A stretch of 8,141 nt of DNA from Candidatus Omnitrophota bacterium (GCA_028717985.1 JAQUMS010000039.1:1-8141), one strand, 5' to 3'; numbered from the stretch's first letter, positions 1 to 7,041 are shown. The notes: generated by a model not told the origin, from the sequence alone. Numbers and translations: made by a program.

Positions 1-1
1 T

Positions 2-1183
2 ACGGCTCCCACATTCGGCCCTGTATCCCGTTGGATATCCGCTCTTAAAGCAAAATTTAATATTCCTGTTATTGCCGGCGGGGCGCTTTTAAAGCTGTAT
101 CCCGCCGAAGTGATGACGCACCCGGGGATTGATTACGCGATCATAGGTTCGGGCTTAGAAACTTTGCGGTATTTTCTGGAAGAATTCGAACACGGGAAAA
201 AGTTCAGGAGAATCCCCGGTTTATGTTTCAGAGAGGGAGAACAAACGGTTATAAATCAACCTGATCCCGCGGTTGAAAACTTGGATGATATGCCTTTTCC
301 TGCGCGTGACCTCTTTCCTAACAGGAAATATCATTCGCCGTTCTCGGAAAGGCTTAATTTTACACCATTCCTCACAAGCAGGGGCTGTGTATTCAGATGC
401 GTGTATTGCTGTCTTCCCGGCCCGTTGAAGTTACGAAAAACAGATGCTGTTCTTGCTGAATTAGAGGAATGTTATTACCGTTTTGGCATACGGGACTTGG
501 ATATGTATGATACCGTTTTTACAGCCGATAAAGAACGGACCTTGGAAATCTGTTCCAGGATACGGGCGAAAAGACTTAAGATAAGCTGGATGGCCCGCAC
601 GCATATTAATCTTGTGGATGAAGAATTACTCAAAGAAATGAAAGCGGCAGGCTGCCGTATGCTGATGTATGGAATTGAATCTGTCGATGGGCGAATCCTT
701 AAGAATCTGGGGCGGCAGATAGTTACTCCAGATCAGATCAGGGAGAAAGTCAGGATGACTAAAAAAGCCGGTATTTCCGCCTTCGGATTTTTTATGCTCG
801 GCTGTCCGGGCGAGACACAGGAAACTATACTCAGGACAACGGAAACTTCCCGGTCGCTTGGTCTTGACTTCGCTCAATTTACGCGGCTTACCCCGATTGG
901 CGGGACACCGTTGTATGAGAAATATAAAGTGACACACAAACATGATTTCTGGAGCGCCGTGGTACGCGAAGGATTTTCTTCCCAATCGCTGGCTCCTCTT
1001 GAGACGACGTTGAGCAATGAAGAAATTTTGAGGTTTGTCAGGCAAGCGACAATACGGTTTTATTTCCGGCCTTTTCAGATAGGGAGGATTATATCGGGAG
1101 TCCGCACGTTCAGGCAGTTGATAAATTTTGTCCGGGCGGGAGGGAATATTTTATTTTCTTTTCTTTTCAGAAAGACCCGGTGA
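2..1183 (+). CDS. B12-binding domain radical SAM protein, 5'-truncated by window edge
   Basis: The frame is open from base 2, so the true start lies outside the window; 393 residues are visible. Residues 1 to about 70 look like the end of a cobalamin-binding Rossmann domain (IPVIAGGALLKLYPAEV, then GIDYAIIGSGLET). A linker with the family hallmark LDDMPFPARDLFP follows, then a radical SAM barrel. The cluster motif CVFRCVYC puts Cys129, Cys133 and Cys136 (bases 386-409) as [4Fe-4S] ligands; later motifs are YGIES (about 223-227) and LGCPGET. The C-terminus has the FYFRPFQI tail shared with two neighbouring paralogues. An enzyme of this class would use SAM and probably cobalamin for an anaerobic radical reaction. 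Oddities: the B12-domain motif GGxHxS of its neighbours reads GGALLK here, and VRGEGE reads IGSGLE, so cobalamin binding may be altered. The stop lies inside the convergent U32 gene. The family is certain; the substrate is unknown. Confidence 0.93.
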   Translation, partial: TAPTFGPVSRWISALKAKFNIPVIAGGALLKLYPAEVMTHPGIDYAIIGSGLETLRYFLEEFEHGKKFRRIPGLCFREGEQTVINQPDPAVENLDDMPFPARDLFPNRKYHSPFSERLNFTPFLTSRGCVFRCVYCCLPGPLKLRKTDAVLAELEECYYRFGIRDLDMYDTVFTADKERTLEICSRIRAKRLKISWMARTHINLVDEELLKEMKAAGCRMLMYGIESVDGRILKNLGRQIVTPDQIREKVRMTKKAGISAFGFFMLGCPGETQETILRTTETSRSLGLDFAQFTRLTPIGGTPLYEKYKVTHKHDFWSAVVREGFSSQSLAPLETTLSNEEILRFVRQATIRFYFRPFQIGRIISGVRTFRQLINFVRAGGNILFSFLFRKTR

Positions 1184-2389
1184 AGGGGCGCGGGGCGCCT
1201 GAAGAGAAGGGGTGTAACGGAAGATGTCTCCATGGTTCAGTGTGTTCATGAAATCCCGGTATGCTGAAATGAGTTTTTCCCGTGCCTTAGCCGGTATCTT
1301 TACCACCTGCTCGGCTACACGGCTGCAATAGCCGCATTCGGCGCAGGAACGGGTAATGCAGTCTTTGTTCATCGTGTTTTCCAGAAAACCGTCCAATGCC
1401 CGGTTATCAATGAATATATCAATATCGTCCATTAAATTCTTTATGCCGAGGAGCCTGAAAGGATTGACGAAAAGAGGCCTGAAAAAGTACTTGAAATAAT
1501 GAAACATGTTATTCCGGCGGAGGACGGAGATATCCTTGGTTTTCGGAAAAAGGTCCAGAAGGTTTCCTTCATGCTTTCCTGCAAAGTAAGCCGATGCAAT
1601 TTTTACGATCGCTTCGGTCGATAATATCCTGTCCACTATTTTGAACGTGTTAACGCCCATCGTTTCATACACATGAAGGTCTTCTGGCCGTATCCAGTCC
1701 GCTTTCAAAAAATTTGATGTGTCCGTCAGCCGGAGATACCGGCAGTTTATCCTGCAGTAGTCAATGGTAAACCCCGTAGTTGTTTCTCTCAGACGCGAAG
1801 CGTGAGCGGTTATATTTGAATGATAAATGTGCAACGGGCAGTAAAGAAGGCAGTTATTATTTACAATAAGTTTTAACCCGCATTTGACGTGCGCCCGTAT
1901 TGCCTGTAATCCTTTGAAGTTGCGGTTGAGCTCCGGAGGCGATGGCGTGATCTCATCTGCTCCTAAGTTTTCCCAAAACAGGGCTTTGTGTATAGTATTG
2001 ACATGCGCGAACGCGGAAACGGACACGCGGAGCCGGGGATAGCGGTTTTTCAGGCGCTCGAGAAGATACGGGACTGAAACCGTGATCGTGTCCACGCCGT
2101 TATCTACGAGCCAGCCGGTTAAACGTTCAAATTGTTTTTGCCACGGGGAAGTGTATTCCTCGTTCCCCAAACACGCGGAATTAAACAGGTAATTAAATCG
2201 TATCCCCATTGAACGGATTTTTCTGATATGTCGGGCGGCATCTCTTTTATGTACCGGAGGGCATGAGTATGCTGATCTTCCCCCGCCGATATAATCCGAG
2301 TGCATTTTGCCGTAAAATTCCTCTATATTTTTTGTGTCGATAAGTTCCAGGAGCCGGTTGTCCCAGTTTGTCGGTATGGAAAATTTCAT
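1151..2389 (-). CDS. U32 family (collagenase-like 'peptidase') iron-sulfur protein
   Basis: A 412-residue protein with U32-family features: an N-terminal IGGGR (35-39), FNYLFNSACLG (65-75), a barrel-like core, the cysteine motif NNNCLLYCP with Cys180 and Cys184, YCRINC with Cys212 and Cys216, IRPEDL (233-238) and a TFKIVDR motif (248-254). The four cysteines are a plausible [4Fe-4S] site. U32 proteins were named peptidases, but studied members (UbiU/UbiV, TrhP, RlhA) act in oxygen-independent hydroxylation of ubiquinone precursors, tRNA or rRNA. A C-terminal extension adds a second cysteine set, CX4CX2CX2C at Cys344, 349, 352 and 355, which could hold another cluster. It is the last gene of the operon: its ATG overlaps the TGA of the preceding radical SAM gene by 4 bp (ATGA), with no Shine-Dalgarno, so coupled translation is likely. 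Its 3' end overlaps the opposing radical SAM gene by 33 bp. The family is well supported; the substrate is unknown. Confidence 0.88.
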   Translation of the reverse strand: MKFSIPTNWDNRLLELIDTKNIEEFYGKMHSDYIGGGRSAYSCPPVHKRDAARHIRKIRSMGIRFNYLFNSACLGNEEYTSPWQKQFERLTGWLVDNGVDTITVSVPYLLERLKNRYPRLRVSVSAFAHVNTIHKALFWENLGADEITPSPPELNRNFKGLQAIRAHVKCGLKLIVNNNCLLYCPLHIYHSNITAHASRLRETTTGFTIDYCRINCRYLRLTDTSNFLKADWIRPEDLHVYETMGVNTFKIVDRILSTEAIVKIASAYFAGKHEGNLLDLFPKTKDISVLRRNNMFHYFKYFFRPLFVNPFRLLGIKNLMDDIDIFIDNRALDGFLENTMNKDCITRSCAECGYCSRVAEQVVKIPAKAREKLISAYRDFMNTLNHGDIFRYTPSLQAPRAPSPGLSEKKRK

Positions 2390-3831
2390 ATGGTATTGGT
2401 ATGAAGGTTTTGTTTGTTGATATTATACGTTAGAAGGGTGTGTAATCCCCTGAAAAGATCCGCGCAGCTGATTGATCGGATGTTCCACAATTGTCTCAAA
2501 ATGAGCTTTGGTTGTAAATAGAAAGTTAGATGGGCGGTTTTTTGAAGACGGATCAGTTCTTCAGGGGTCATGCTCCCGGGTATATACACGAGTTTTCGGG
2601 GATCGGTATTAAAGGTGACGTATTGGTCCCATTCTCTGCTGATTAAGCTTCCGTTTTTTTTCAGGTCTTCAAAAAGTTTACTCCCGGGGTAGGGTACGGT
2701 TATGGCGAATTTTGCGAAATCAAGATTCAGTTCTTTGGAAAACCGGAGAGTTTCTTCGGCCATTTTTTTTGTTTCGCCGGGCAGTCCGATCATGAAAAGC
2801 CCGCTTGTTTCGATCCCGGCTTTACGGGTCGCTTTGATGGCCCGGATGACTTCTTCTTTTTTAAATTGTTTTTTGCTTTGCGCAAGGGTATCGCCGCTGC
2901 CGGATTCTATCCCGTACAGTATTCTTCTGCAGCCGGCTTTTTTCATAAGAGAGAGGATATCATTGTCCATTAAATCCACCCGCGTTTCGCATATCCAGAC
3001 TAATTTTTTATGGATCTCCCGCTTGATGATTTCTTCGCATAATGTTACCGCGTTTTTTCTGGAAAGCGCGAACGCCGGATCAACAAATCCAAGCTGGCGC
3101 ACGGAAAATTTTTTGATCAGATATTCCATTTCATCCGCGACCGCGTACGGATTCCGGGTCCTGAATACGGTTCCTGTCCCGAATAAACAGCAGAACACGC
3201 ATTTGTAGGGACAGCCCCGGGAACTGACAATGCTCAGGCAGGGTTTTTTGATGTCCATAAAAGGGAGCATTCCGTAATGGTGGTACGGAAAGAGGTGCCA
3301 GGCGGGAAAAGGCAGAGAATCAAGGTCGTGAAGGGGCTCCGAGTCGGGAGTGTGGACAATAACCCCGTTTTTTTTAAAACTGATCCCCGCGATAGACTCA
3401 TATTTTTTCGAGCCGGAAAGAGCGTCAAGTATTTCCGGTACGGAGTTTTCTCCTTCTCCCCGCACCACGAAATCAACTGCTTCATGTTTTAGTATGTCTT
3501 CGGCAAAAACACTGGCGTGAATATTGCCCAACATTACCGTGATGGAACTGTCAAATTCTTTTACTGCCCGCGCTATCGCGTATACTTCCGGGGCGGAGGG
3601 TGTCAGGCAGGAAATTCCGACAACATCAGGTTTGCGGGCTTTGATCAGTTTGAGGATGCCGGGAACGTCCATTTTGGCCACGAAATTATCTATTACCGCA
3701 ACGTCTATCCCTTTTTTTTCCAGTATTGCCGCCAGGTAGGCAAGACCTAAAGGAGGCATCGGTTGCATGAACCGGGCAAAAGAACCGAAAACCTTAAAAT
3801 TCATCGCGGGATTAATAAGGGTTATTTTCAT
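2386..3831 (-). CDS. B12-binding domain radical SAM protein (third gene of operon)
   Basis: A complete 481-residue class B radical SAM protein. Residues 1-140 form the cobalamin-binding domain: MKITLINPAM start, PPLGLAYLAAIL, PDVVGISC and VVRGEGE; the usual GGxHxS reads GNIHAS at 102-107. A linker with LDSLPFPAWHLFP precedes the radical SAM barrel, whose SSRGCPYKCVFC motif gives Cys207, Cys211 and Cys214. Later motifs are YGIES (306-310), GLPGET (349-354) and the family tail FYLQPKLI near 437. The start is firm: the ATG overlaps the upstream gene's TGA as ATGA, the protein opens with the standard beta strand, and a weak GGTGA lies just upstream. It is nearly the same length as the preceding gene (476 aa) and matches it motif for motif, so the pair probably arose by duplication. 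Predicted to be a cytoplasmic, oxygen-sensitive enzyme. The reaction could be methylation or ring or bond rearrangement and cannot be read from sequence alone. Confidence 0.94.
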   Translation of the reverse strand: MKITLINPAMNFKVFGSFARFMQPMPPLGLAYLAAILEKKGIDVAVIDNFVAKMDVPGILKLIKARKPDVVGISCLTPSAPEVYAIARAVKEFDSSITVMLGNIHASVFAEDILKHEAVDFVVRGEGENSVPEILDALSGSKKYESIAGISFKKNGVIVHTPDSEPLHDLDSLPFPAWHLFPYHHYGMLPFMDIKKPCLSIVSSRGCPYKCVFCCLFGTGTVFRTRNPYAVADEMEYLIKKFSVRQLGFVDPAFALSRKNAVTLCEEIIKREIHKKLVWICETRVDLMDNDILSLMKKAGCRRILYGIESGSGDTLAQSKKQFKKEEVIRAIKATRKAGIETSGLFMIGLPGETKKMAEETLRFSKELNLDFAKFAITVPYPGSKLFEDLKKNGSLISREWDQYVTFNTDPRKLVYIPGSMTPEELIRLQKTAHLTFYLQPKLILRQLWNIRSISCADLFRGLHTLLTYNINKQNLHTNTI

Positions 3832-5258
3832 TGATTCACCGTGCGTTTCCAGTAGGTAATGTGTGTTTTTACCTGATGAAGGCAGTAATGACAGAGTGTT
3901 TTTAAGTCGACTTTCCGTATCAGATTCTTTATTTTTCGGGGCCTGAGGTAAAATTTCATATACGCCTGTGTCTGAAAGAATTCCAGTTTAGCCCGGGGAA
4001 GTTGTTCCAGTTCAACCATGTTGCCTACTATACGTCCTGCTTTATACCAGTCCTGATTTATAAATTTAAGGCCCCCTACGTGTTTTTCCGCCATTTCCTG
4101 CGCCCTGGTGCCGGGGAATACCGCAAGGAGGGCTATATTCACGAAGTCCGAATCGAGTGAAAGCATGAATTTTTGAGTGTCCCTGATCGTTTTTTCGTTT
4201 TCAAAAGGGAGTCCGAGTATAAAATTAACATCTGCTCTGATACCCGCTTCTTTTGTCCATTGTACCGCGTTCCGCGCCTGTTCAAGGGTAATATTTTTTT
4301 TTATTTTATCAAGGATATCCTGATTTCCCGATTCCACTCCATAGGTAATGCAGGTACAGCCTGACGCCCGCATTTTCCTGAGGAGATCCTGGGATATTAT
4401 ATCAACCCGGGACGCGCATAGCCATTGAATTTTTTTGTGCAATCCCTGATCCCTGAGCGTATCGCAGAAGTTGTGTATCCGTTCGATGTTTAACGTGAAT
4501 GTGTCGTCGGTAAATAATATCTGGTTGACGCCGAAGCGTTCAGTGAGGTAATGCAGTTCTTCCATAACGTTCTTAACCGAGCGCATCCTTACGGCGTCGG
4601 ACATAGGCTGATAACAAAAGAAACATTTGCTTGGGCATCCCCGTGCGGTGGTTACCGGCAATTCACGGGTGTGTTTTCCCGACGCAAAATATGGTTTATA
4701 GCGTGTCAGAGGGAACAGTTCAAACGCGGGAAAAGGAAGTGTGTCGAGATCTTCGATGTAAGGCCGTGGTTTGTTTATGGTGATATTTCCGCCGCTCGCG
4801 CGGAACGCGATTCCTTCCAGGGAATCATACCGAGTTTTATTTTTCAGGCGCGCGTATAGTTCATGTGCCGTTACTTCACCTTCACCTGTTACAATAAAAT
4901 CAAAATATTCGTGACCGGTAAGTGTTTTTTCAGGGATCGCGCTTGGATGGCTTCCTCCGACAATGACGGGGATATTCTTTGATATCTGTTTAACGGCGCG
5001 TGCCGCCGCATGCGCCTCATTAATTTGCACTGAACAATGTATCCCTATTCCCACGATATCCGGCTTGAGTGTTTGTATCCGTGATACCATCTGTGGAAGT
5101 GTGAGCTTTTCAGCCTGTGCGTCCAGGACAGCCACATTCACGCCGTTTTTTTTCAGATATCCGGCAATATAGGCGAGTCCACCGGGCACGGTCAGCTGGT
5201 TCGTGCCGATATCACGGTCAATATTCATTATTTTAGGGGGGACCAACAAAAGAATCAT
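3828..5258 (-). CDS. B12-binding domain radical SAM protein (second gene of operon)
   Basis: A complete 476-residue protein. The N-terminal cobalamin-binding domain (about 1-140) starts MILLLVPPKI and includes GGLAYIAGYL, KPDIVGIGIH, GGSHPSAIPE at 101-110 (the intact GGxHxS motif) and VTGEGE. The linker LDTLPFPAFELFP is followed by the radical SAM barrel with TARGCPSKCFFC (Cys208, Cys212, Cys215), FTDDTF (249-254), YGVES (306-310) and LGLPFE (348-353). The tail has FYLRPRKI (436-443), as in two neighbours. It starts 21 bp after the stop of the first operon gene, and its own stop overlaps the next start as ATGA. No Shine-Dalgarno is visible upstream (TATACCCC precedes the ATG); an in-frame ATG ten codons later would cut into the first beta strand, so the upstream ATG is preferred. 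As the most canonical of the four radical SAM proteins here, it is probably a functional cobalamin-dependent enzyme. Substrate unknown. Confidence 0.94.
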   Translation of the reverse strand: MILLLVPPKIMNIDRDIGTNQLTVPGGLAYIAGYLKKNGVNVAVLDAQAEKLTLPQMVSRIQTLKPDIVGIGIHCSVQINEAHAAARAVKQISKNIPVIVGGSHPSAIPEKTLTGHEYFDFIVTGEGEVTAHELYARLKNKTRYDSLEGIAFRASGGNITINKPRPYIEDLDTLPFPAFELFPLTRYKPYFASGKHTRELPVTTARGCPSKCFFCYQPMSDAVRMRSVKNVMEELHYLTERFGVNQILFTDDTFTLNIERIHNFCDTLRDQGLHKKIQWLCASRVDIISQDLLRKMRASGCTCITYGVESGNQDILDKIKKNITLEQARNAVQWTKEAGIRADVNFILGLPFENEKTIRDTQKFMLSLDSDFVNIALLAVFPGTRAQEMAEKHVGGLKFINQDWYKAGRIVGNMVELEQLPRAKLEFFQTQAYMKFYLRPRKIKNLIRKVDLKTLCHYCLHQVKTHITYWKRTVNQ

Positions 5259-5279
5259 GGGGTATAGATGAGTAACGCG

Positions 5280-6800
5280 TTATGAATCATACCACTTGGG
5301 TTTTACCAGGTTAGTATACGATTTAAAAGGATTGACCAGGTGTAGTATTCCGTCCCACAGCATTCTGAAAACGACCAGCAGCCACCATATGTACATATTC
5401 CGTTTATAGGTGAAAGGGGAGAATAAGCCTTGTATAAGCCATAAGAATCCGGCGTATTTTTTGTTCATGATATAGATCATGGTTTCGATTTCGTCCCTGG
5501 AAAGTTCATGTGAGGACATGACGGGCGTTGCCCAGTCATAAAAGGAGAAATCAGTGATTTCAAGCCAGCCTTTTTCTTTCGCTTCATCCCACAGTTTCGT
5601 TCCCGGGATCGGAGTCATGGGGTGAAAAGCAGGATAATCGGCTTTTAAGTCCTGCGCGTATTTTAATTGCCTGAGCATTGATTGTTTCGTTTCATCCCTC
5701 GTGCCTACGATAAATGTTACCTGGCGGAATACTTTAGGATATTTTTTTCGTAAAATGAGCATCGCTTGTTTTACGGCTTCGTTTCTGTACGAGGGTTTTC
5801 CCAGTTTATCCAGGTCTTTTCCGTCGGCGCGTTCAGCTCCGATTGAAACATGCGACAGGCCTGCATGGACAAGTTTCTCCATGATCCCGAGTTTTTCATC
5901 CCGTATAATAAAATCCGCTCTCATGAACGCGAACCAGTGTACGGGGAGTCTTTTTTTGAGCATGGTTTTGGCGAATTCTTCGTTCCATGCCGGATCGGTA
6001 TTCCAGGCGTCGTCAACGAATATAAGCGAATTTTTTTTGTATGTGCGGTACAGTATTTCGATTTCTTCTATTGTCCTGCCGACGCTTTTTGTCCTCCATC
6101 GCGGCAGAAGCTTGGTTTTCCCGTTTTCCGTTTTCCGTTCCGCCATCTGGACCCACCAGACGCAGAAATCGCAGTTGTTCGCGCAGCCTCTGCTGTGATG
6201 TATTGTTGTTCCTCCCGGCGAAAAAAGAAATTTCGCTTTTCCGTATTTATCCATCGGCATCAGGTCATACGCGGGCATAGGAAGGTCGTCCAAATTGGAA
6301 ATCAGCGGTCGGGGAGCCGTTTCAATAATGGCTGAACCTTCCTTAAAGACGATTCCCTGGATGTTGCGTAAGTTGGGTTTTGATTTCGCGAGTTCTTTAG
6401 CCAGTTCGGTCAGCGTGATTTCACCTTCTCCCCGGACAATAATATCCAGGGGATAGAGGGGGAGTGTTTCTTCCGCGAGATTTGAAAAATGCGCGCCTCC
6501 GGCAATGGTAATAATCCGGGGATCGATATTCTTAGCGAGTTCGATAGTCCTGATGGCTTCTTTGGAGTACAGGGATTCGCTGTCTCCTACGCCAACGATA
6601 TCGGGTTTCTCCTTCTTTATTATTTCACCCAGGGTTTTCCAGCCCATTTTAAGCGGCATACAGTCAATGGGAATAACGTGTATGCCTTGAGCGCGAAGCT
6701 GGCCGGCAAGGCAGGGAAGTGATTGGGGGAGAAGAAAATTATCATATTCGTTTATAAAGGGCCAGTAGTACCGCGGGGAGCGTATAAGTAAAATTTTCAT
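5280..6800 (-). CDS. BchE/HpnR-like B12-binding radical SAM protein (first gene of operon)
   Basis: A complete 506-residue protein. The cobalamin-binding domain (1-140) has MKILLIRSPR, KPDIVGVGDS, GGAHFSNLAE (101-110) and VRGEGE. The linker LDDLPMPAYDLMP leads to a radical SAM motif SRGCANNCDFC (Cys206, Cys210, Cys213) followed by VWW and, after a lysine-rich insertion (about 220-233), WRTKS. That W-R-x-K/R-S pattern recalls BchE-type enzymes. Further on are FVDDAW (261-266), GAERADG in place of YGIES (321-327) and FIVGTRDET in place of GLPGET. The C-terminus has a hydrophobic, Trp-rich stretch (about 447-490), perhaps a membrane-contacting or substrate-binding surface. It diverges clearly from the other three paralogues and probably does a different step. 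No Shine-Dalgarno precedes the ATG; a strong promoter lies only 10 bp upstream, suggesting leaderless initiation. BchE-like annotation as a Mg-protoporphyrin cyclase would be unsafe: no chlorophyll genes are present. Confidence 0.93.
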   Translation of the reverse strand: MKILLIRSPRYYWPFINEYDNFLLPQSLPCLAGQLRAQGIHVIPIDCMPLKMGWKTLGEIIKKEKPDIVGVGDSESLYSKEAIRTIELAKNIDPRIITIAGGAHFSNLAEETLPLYPLDIIVRGEGEITLTELAKELAKSKPNLRNIQGIVFKEGSAIIETAPRPLISNLDDLPMPAYDLMPMDKYGKAKFLFSPGGTTIHHSRGCANNCDFCVWWVQMAERKTENGKTKLLPRWRTKSVGRTIEEIEILYRTYKKNSLIFVDDAWNTDPAWNEEFAKTMLKKRLPVHWFAFMRADFIIRDEKLGIMEKLVHAGLSHVSIGAERADGKDLDKLGKPSYRNEAVKQAMLILRKKYPKVFRQVTFIVGTRDETKQSMLRQLKYAQDLKADYPAFHPMTPIPGTKLWDEAKEKGWLEITDFSFYDWATPVMSSHELSRDEIETMIYIMNKKYAGFLWLIQGLFSPFTYKRNMYIWWLLVVFRMLWDGILHLVNPFKSYTNLVKPKWYDS

Positions 6801-6810
6801 AATTAGTTGA

Positions 6811-6840
6811 ATTATAAATTGTTATGAATGATGCAGTCAA
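6811..6840 (-). promoter_or_regulatory. Sigma70-type promoter of the radical SAM operon (near-leaderless)
   Basis: On the minus strand TTGACT (6840-6835) is followed after 18 bp by a perfect TATAAT (6816-6811). The -10 box ends only 10 bases before the ATG at 6800, so a normal start site near 6804 would leave about 3-4 untranslated bases. This agrees with the absence of a Shine-Dalgarno for the first operon gene. The motifs are seen; promoter activity and leaderless translation are inferred. Confidence 0.6.
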
Positions 6841-6853
6841 CCCTTGACAAGGG
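6841..6853. promoter_or_regulatory. Perfect palindrome, candidate operator
   Basis: CCCTTG-A-CAAGGG is a 6-bp perfect inverted repeat around one base. It directly abuts the -35 box of the operon promoter (6835-6840) and contains the TTGACA of the plus-strand promoter (6844-6849). A further CAAGGG half-site lies at 6876-6881. The placement suits a dimeric regulator acting on both directions, but no regulator gene is in the window. Confidence 0.4.
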
Positions 6854-6872
6854 AATAAATGTTCTATAGAAT
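6844..6872 (+). promoter_or_regulatory. Sigma70-type promoter reading rightward
   Basis: A perfect TTGACA (6844-6849), a 17-bp spacer and TAGAAT (6867-6872) point toward the hairpin array and the exported-protein gene. Transcription would begin near 6879. It would give that gene a leader of about 450 bases carrying all six hairpins, and would start just before a short reading frame at 6886. Confidence 0.45.
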
Positions 6873-6885
6873 ACCCAAGGGGAGT

Positions 6886-6966
6886 ATGAATAAGATTAGA
6901 TTTTTTTCATCTTCCGTATATTATCGTATCAATTTTCCGTTCGTCAAGGTTTTATTGAGGCGGTGA
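6886..6966 (+). CDS. Possible 26-residue leader peptide or small protein
   Basis: An ATG preceded by AAGGGGAG (6877-6884) opens a 26-codon frame (MNKIRFFSSSVYYRINFPF..., ending VLLRR) closed by TGA. It is basic and hydrophobic, with no recognisable family. It lies just after the rightward promoter and ends before the first hairpin at 6983, a layout that would suit a leader peptide. The purine tract sits only one base from the ATG, closer than usual, and the frame is short enough to arise by chance. Confidence 0.2.
   Translation: MNKIRFFSSSVYYRINFPFVKVLLRR
6920..6947 (-). promoter_or_regulatory. Possible second, upstream operon promoter
   Basis: On the minus strand TTGACG (6947-6942), a 16-bp spacer and GATAAT (6925-6920) form a reasonable sigma70 promoter. 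It would give a leader of about 110 bases ahead of the ATG at 6800 and would read across the palindrome at 6841-6853. It is a weaker match than the proximal promoter and lies inside an AT-rich stretch where chance matches are common. Confidence 0.35.
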
Positions 6967-6980
6967 AACTTTAGTATAAT
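6951..6980 (+). promoter_or_regulatory. Isolated TATAAT, possible second rightward promoter
   Basis: A perfect TATAAT at 6975-6980 would place a transcription start near 6987, within the left arm of the first hairpin of the array. The -35 side is poor: TTTATT at 6951-6956 with 18 bp, or TTGAGG at 6955-6960 with only 14 bp. Reported as a weak candidate. Confidence 0.2.
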
Positions 6981-6982
6981 CT

Positions 6983-7041
6983 ACTCCAACAGTTAATCAC
7001 GTCGTAGATTTCTTGCGAAATCTACTTGTAACTGCCGGAGT
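6983..7041 (+). repeat. Hairpin A1
   Basis: Three stacked stems: ACTCC (6983-6987) with GGAGT (7037-7041), AGTTA (6991-6995) with TAACT (7029-7033), and GTAGATTTC (7004-7012) with GAAATCTAC (7017-7025) closed by a TTGC loop. The inner part, 7003-7030, is one of two copies of the GTAGATTT palindrome in this region. Confidence 0.75.

Noticed and set aside
1181..1220. GC-rich segment after the left-hand radical SAM stop as a terminator
   Set aside because: The GGGGCGCGGGGCGCC region forms only an interrupted stem and has no T-tract; no terminator for either convergent transcript could be supported.
1151..2389. Annotation of the U32 gene as a collagenase or secreted protease
   Set aside because: There is no signal peptide or protease catalytic motif; conserved cysteines and the family's studied members point to iron-sulfur dependent hydroxylation-type chemistry.
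3369..3376. A8 run followed by C in the third radical SAM gene (A AAA AAC on the coding strand), a possible -1 frameshift site
   Set aside because: The -1 frame meets a stop after roughly 17 codons and there is no clear downstream stimulatory structure. Similar A8-A9 runs at Lys-Lys-Asn/Gly codons (near 3711, 4293 and 5148) show this is ordinary codon use.
5850..6335. 161-codon plus-strand reading frame inside the first operon gene
   Set aside because: The complementary strand has clear radical SAM motifs there; this frame shows only low-complexity composition and no family.
6801..7020. Cobalamin riboswitch upstream of the B12-radical SAM operon
   Set aside because: No B12-box-like sequence (GCCACTG) or matching conserved core is seen on the minus strand, and the proximal promoter leaves no room for a leader.
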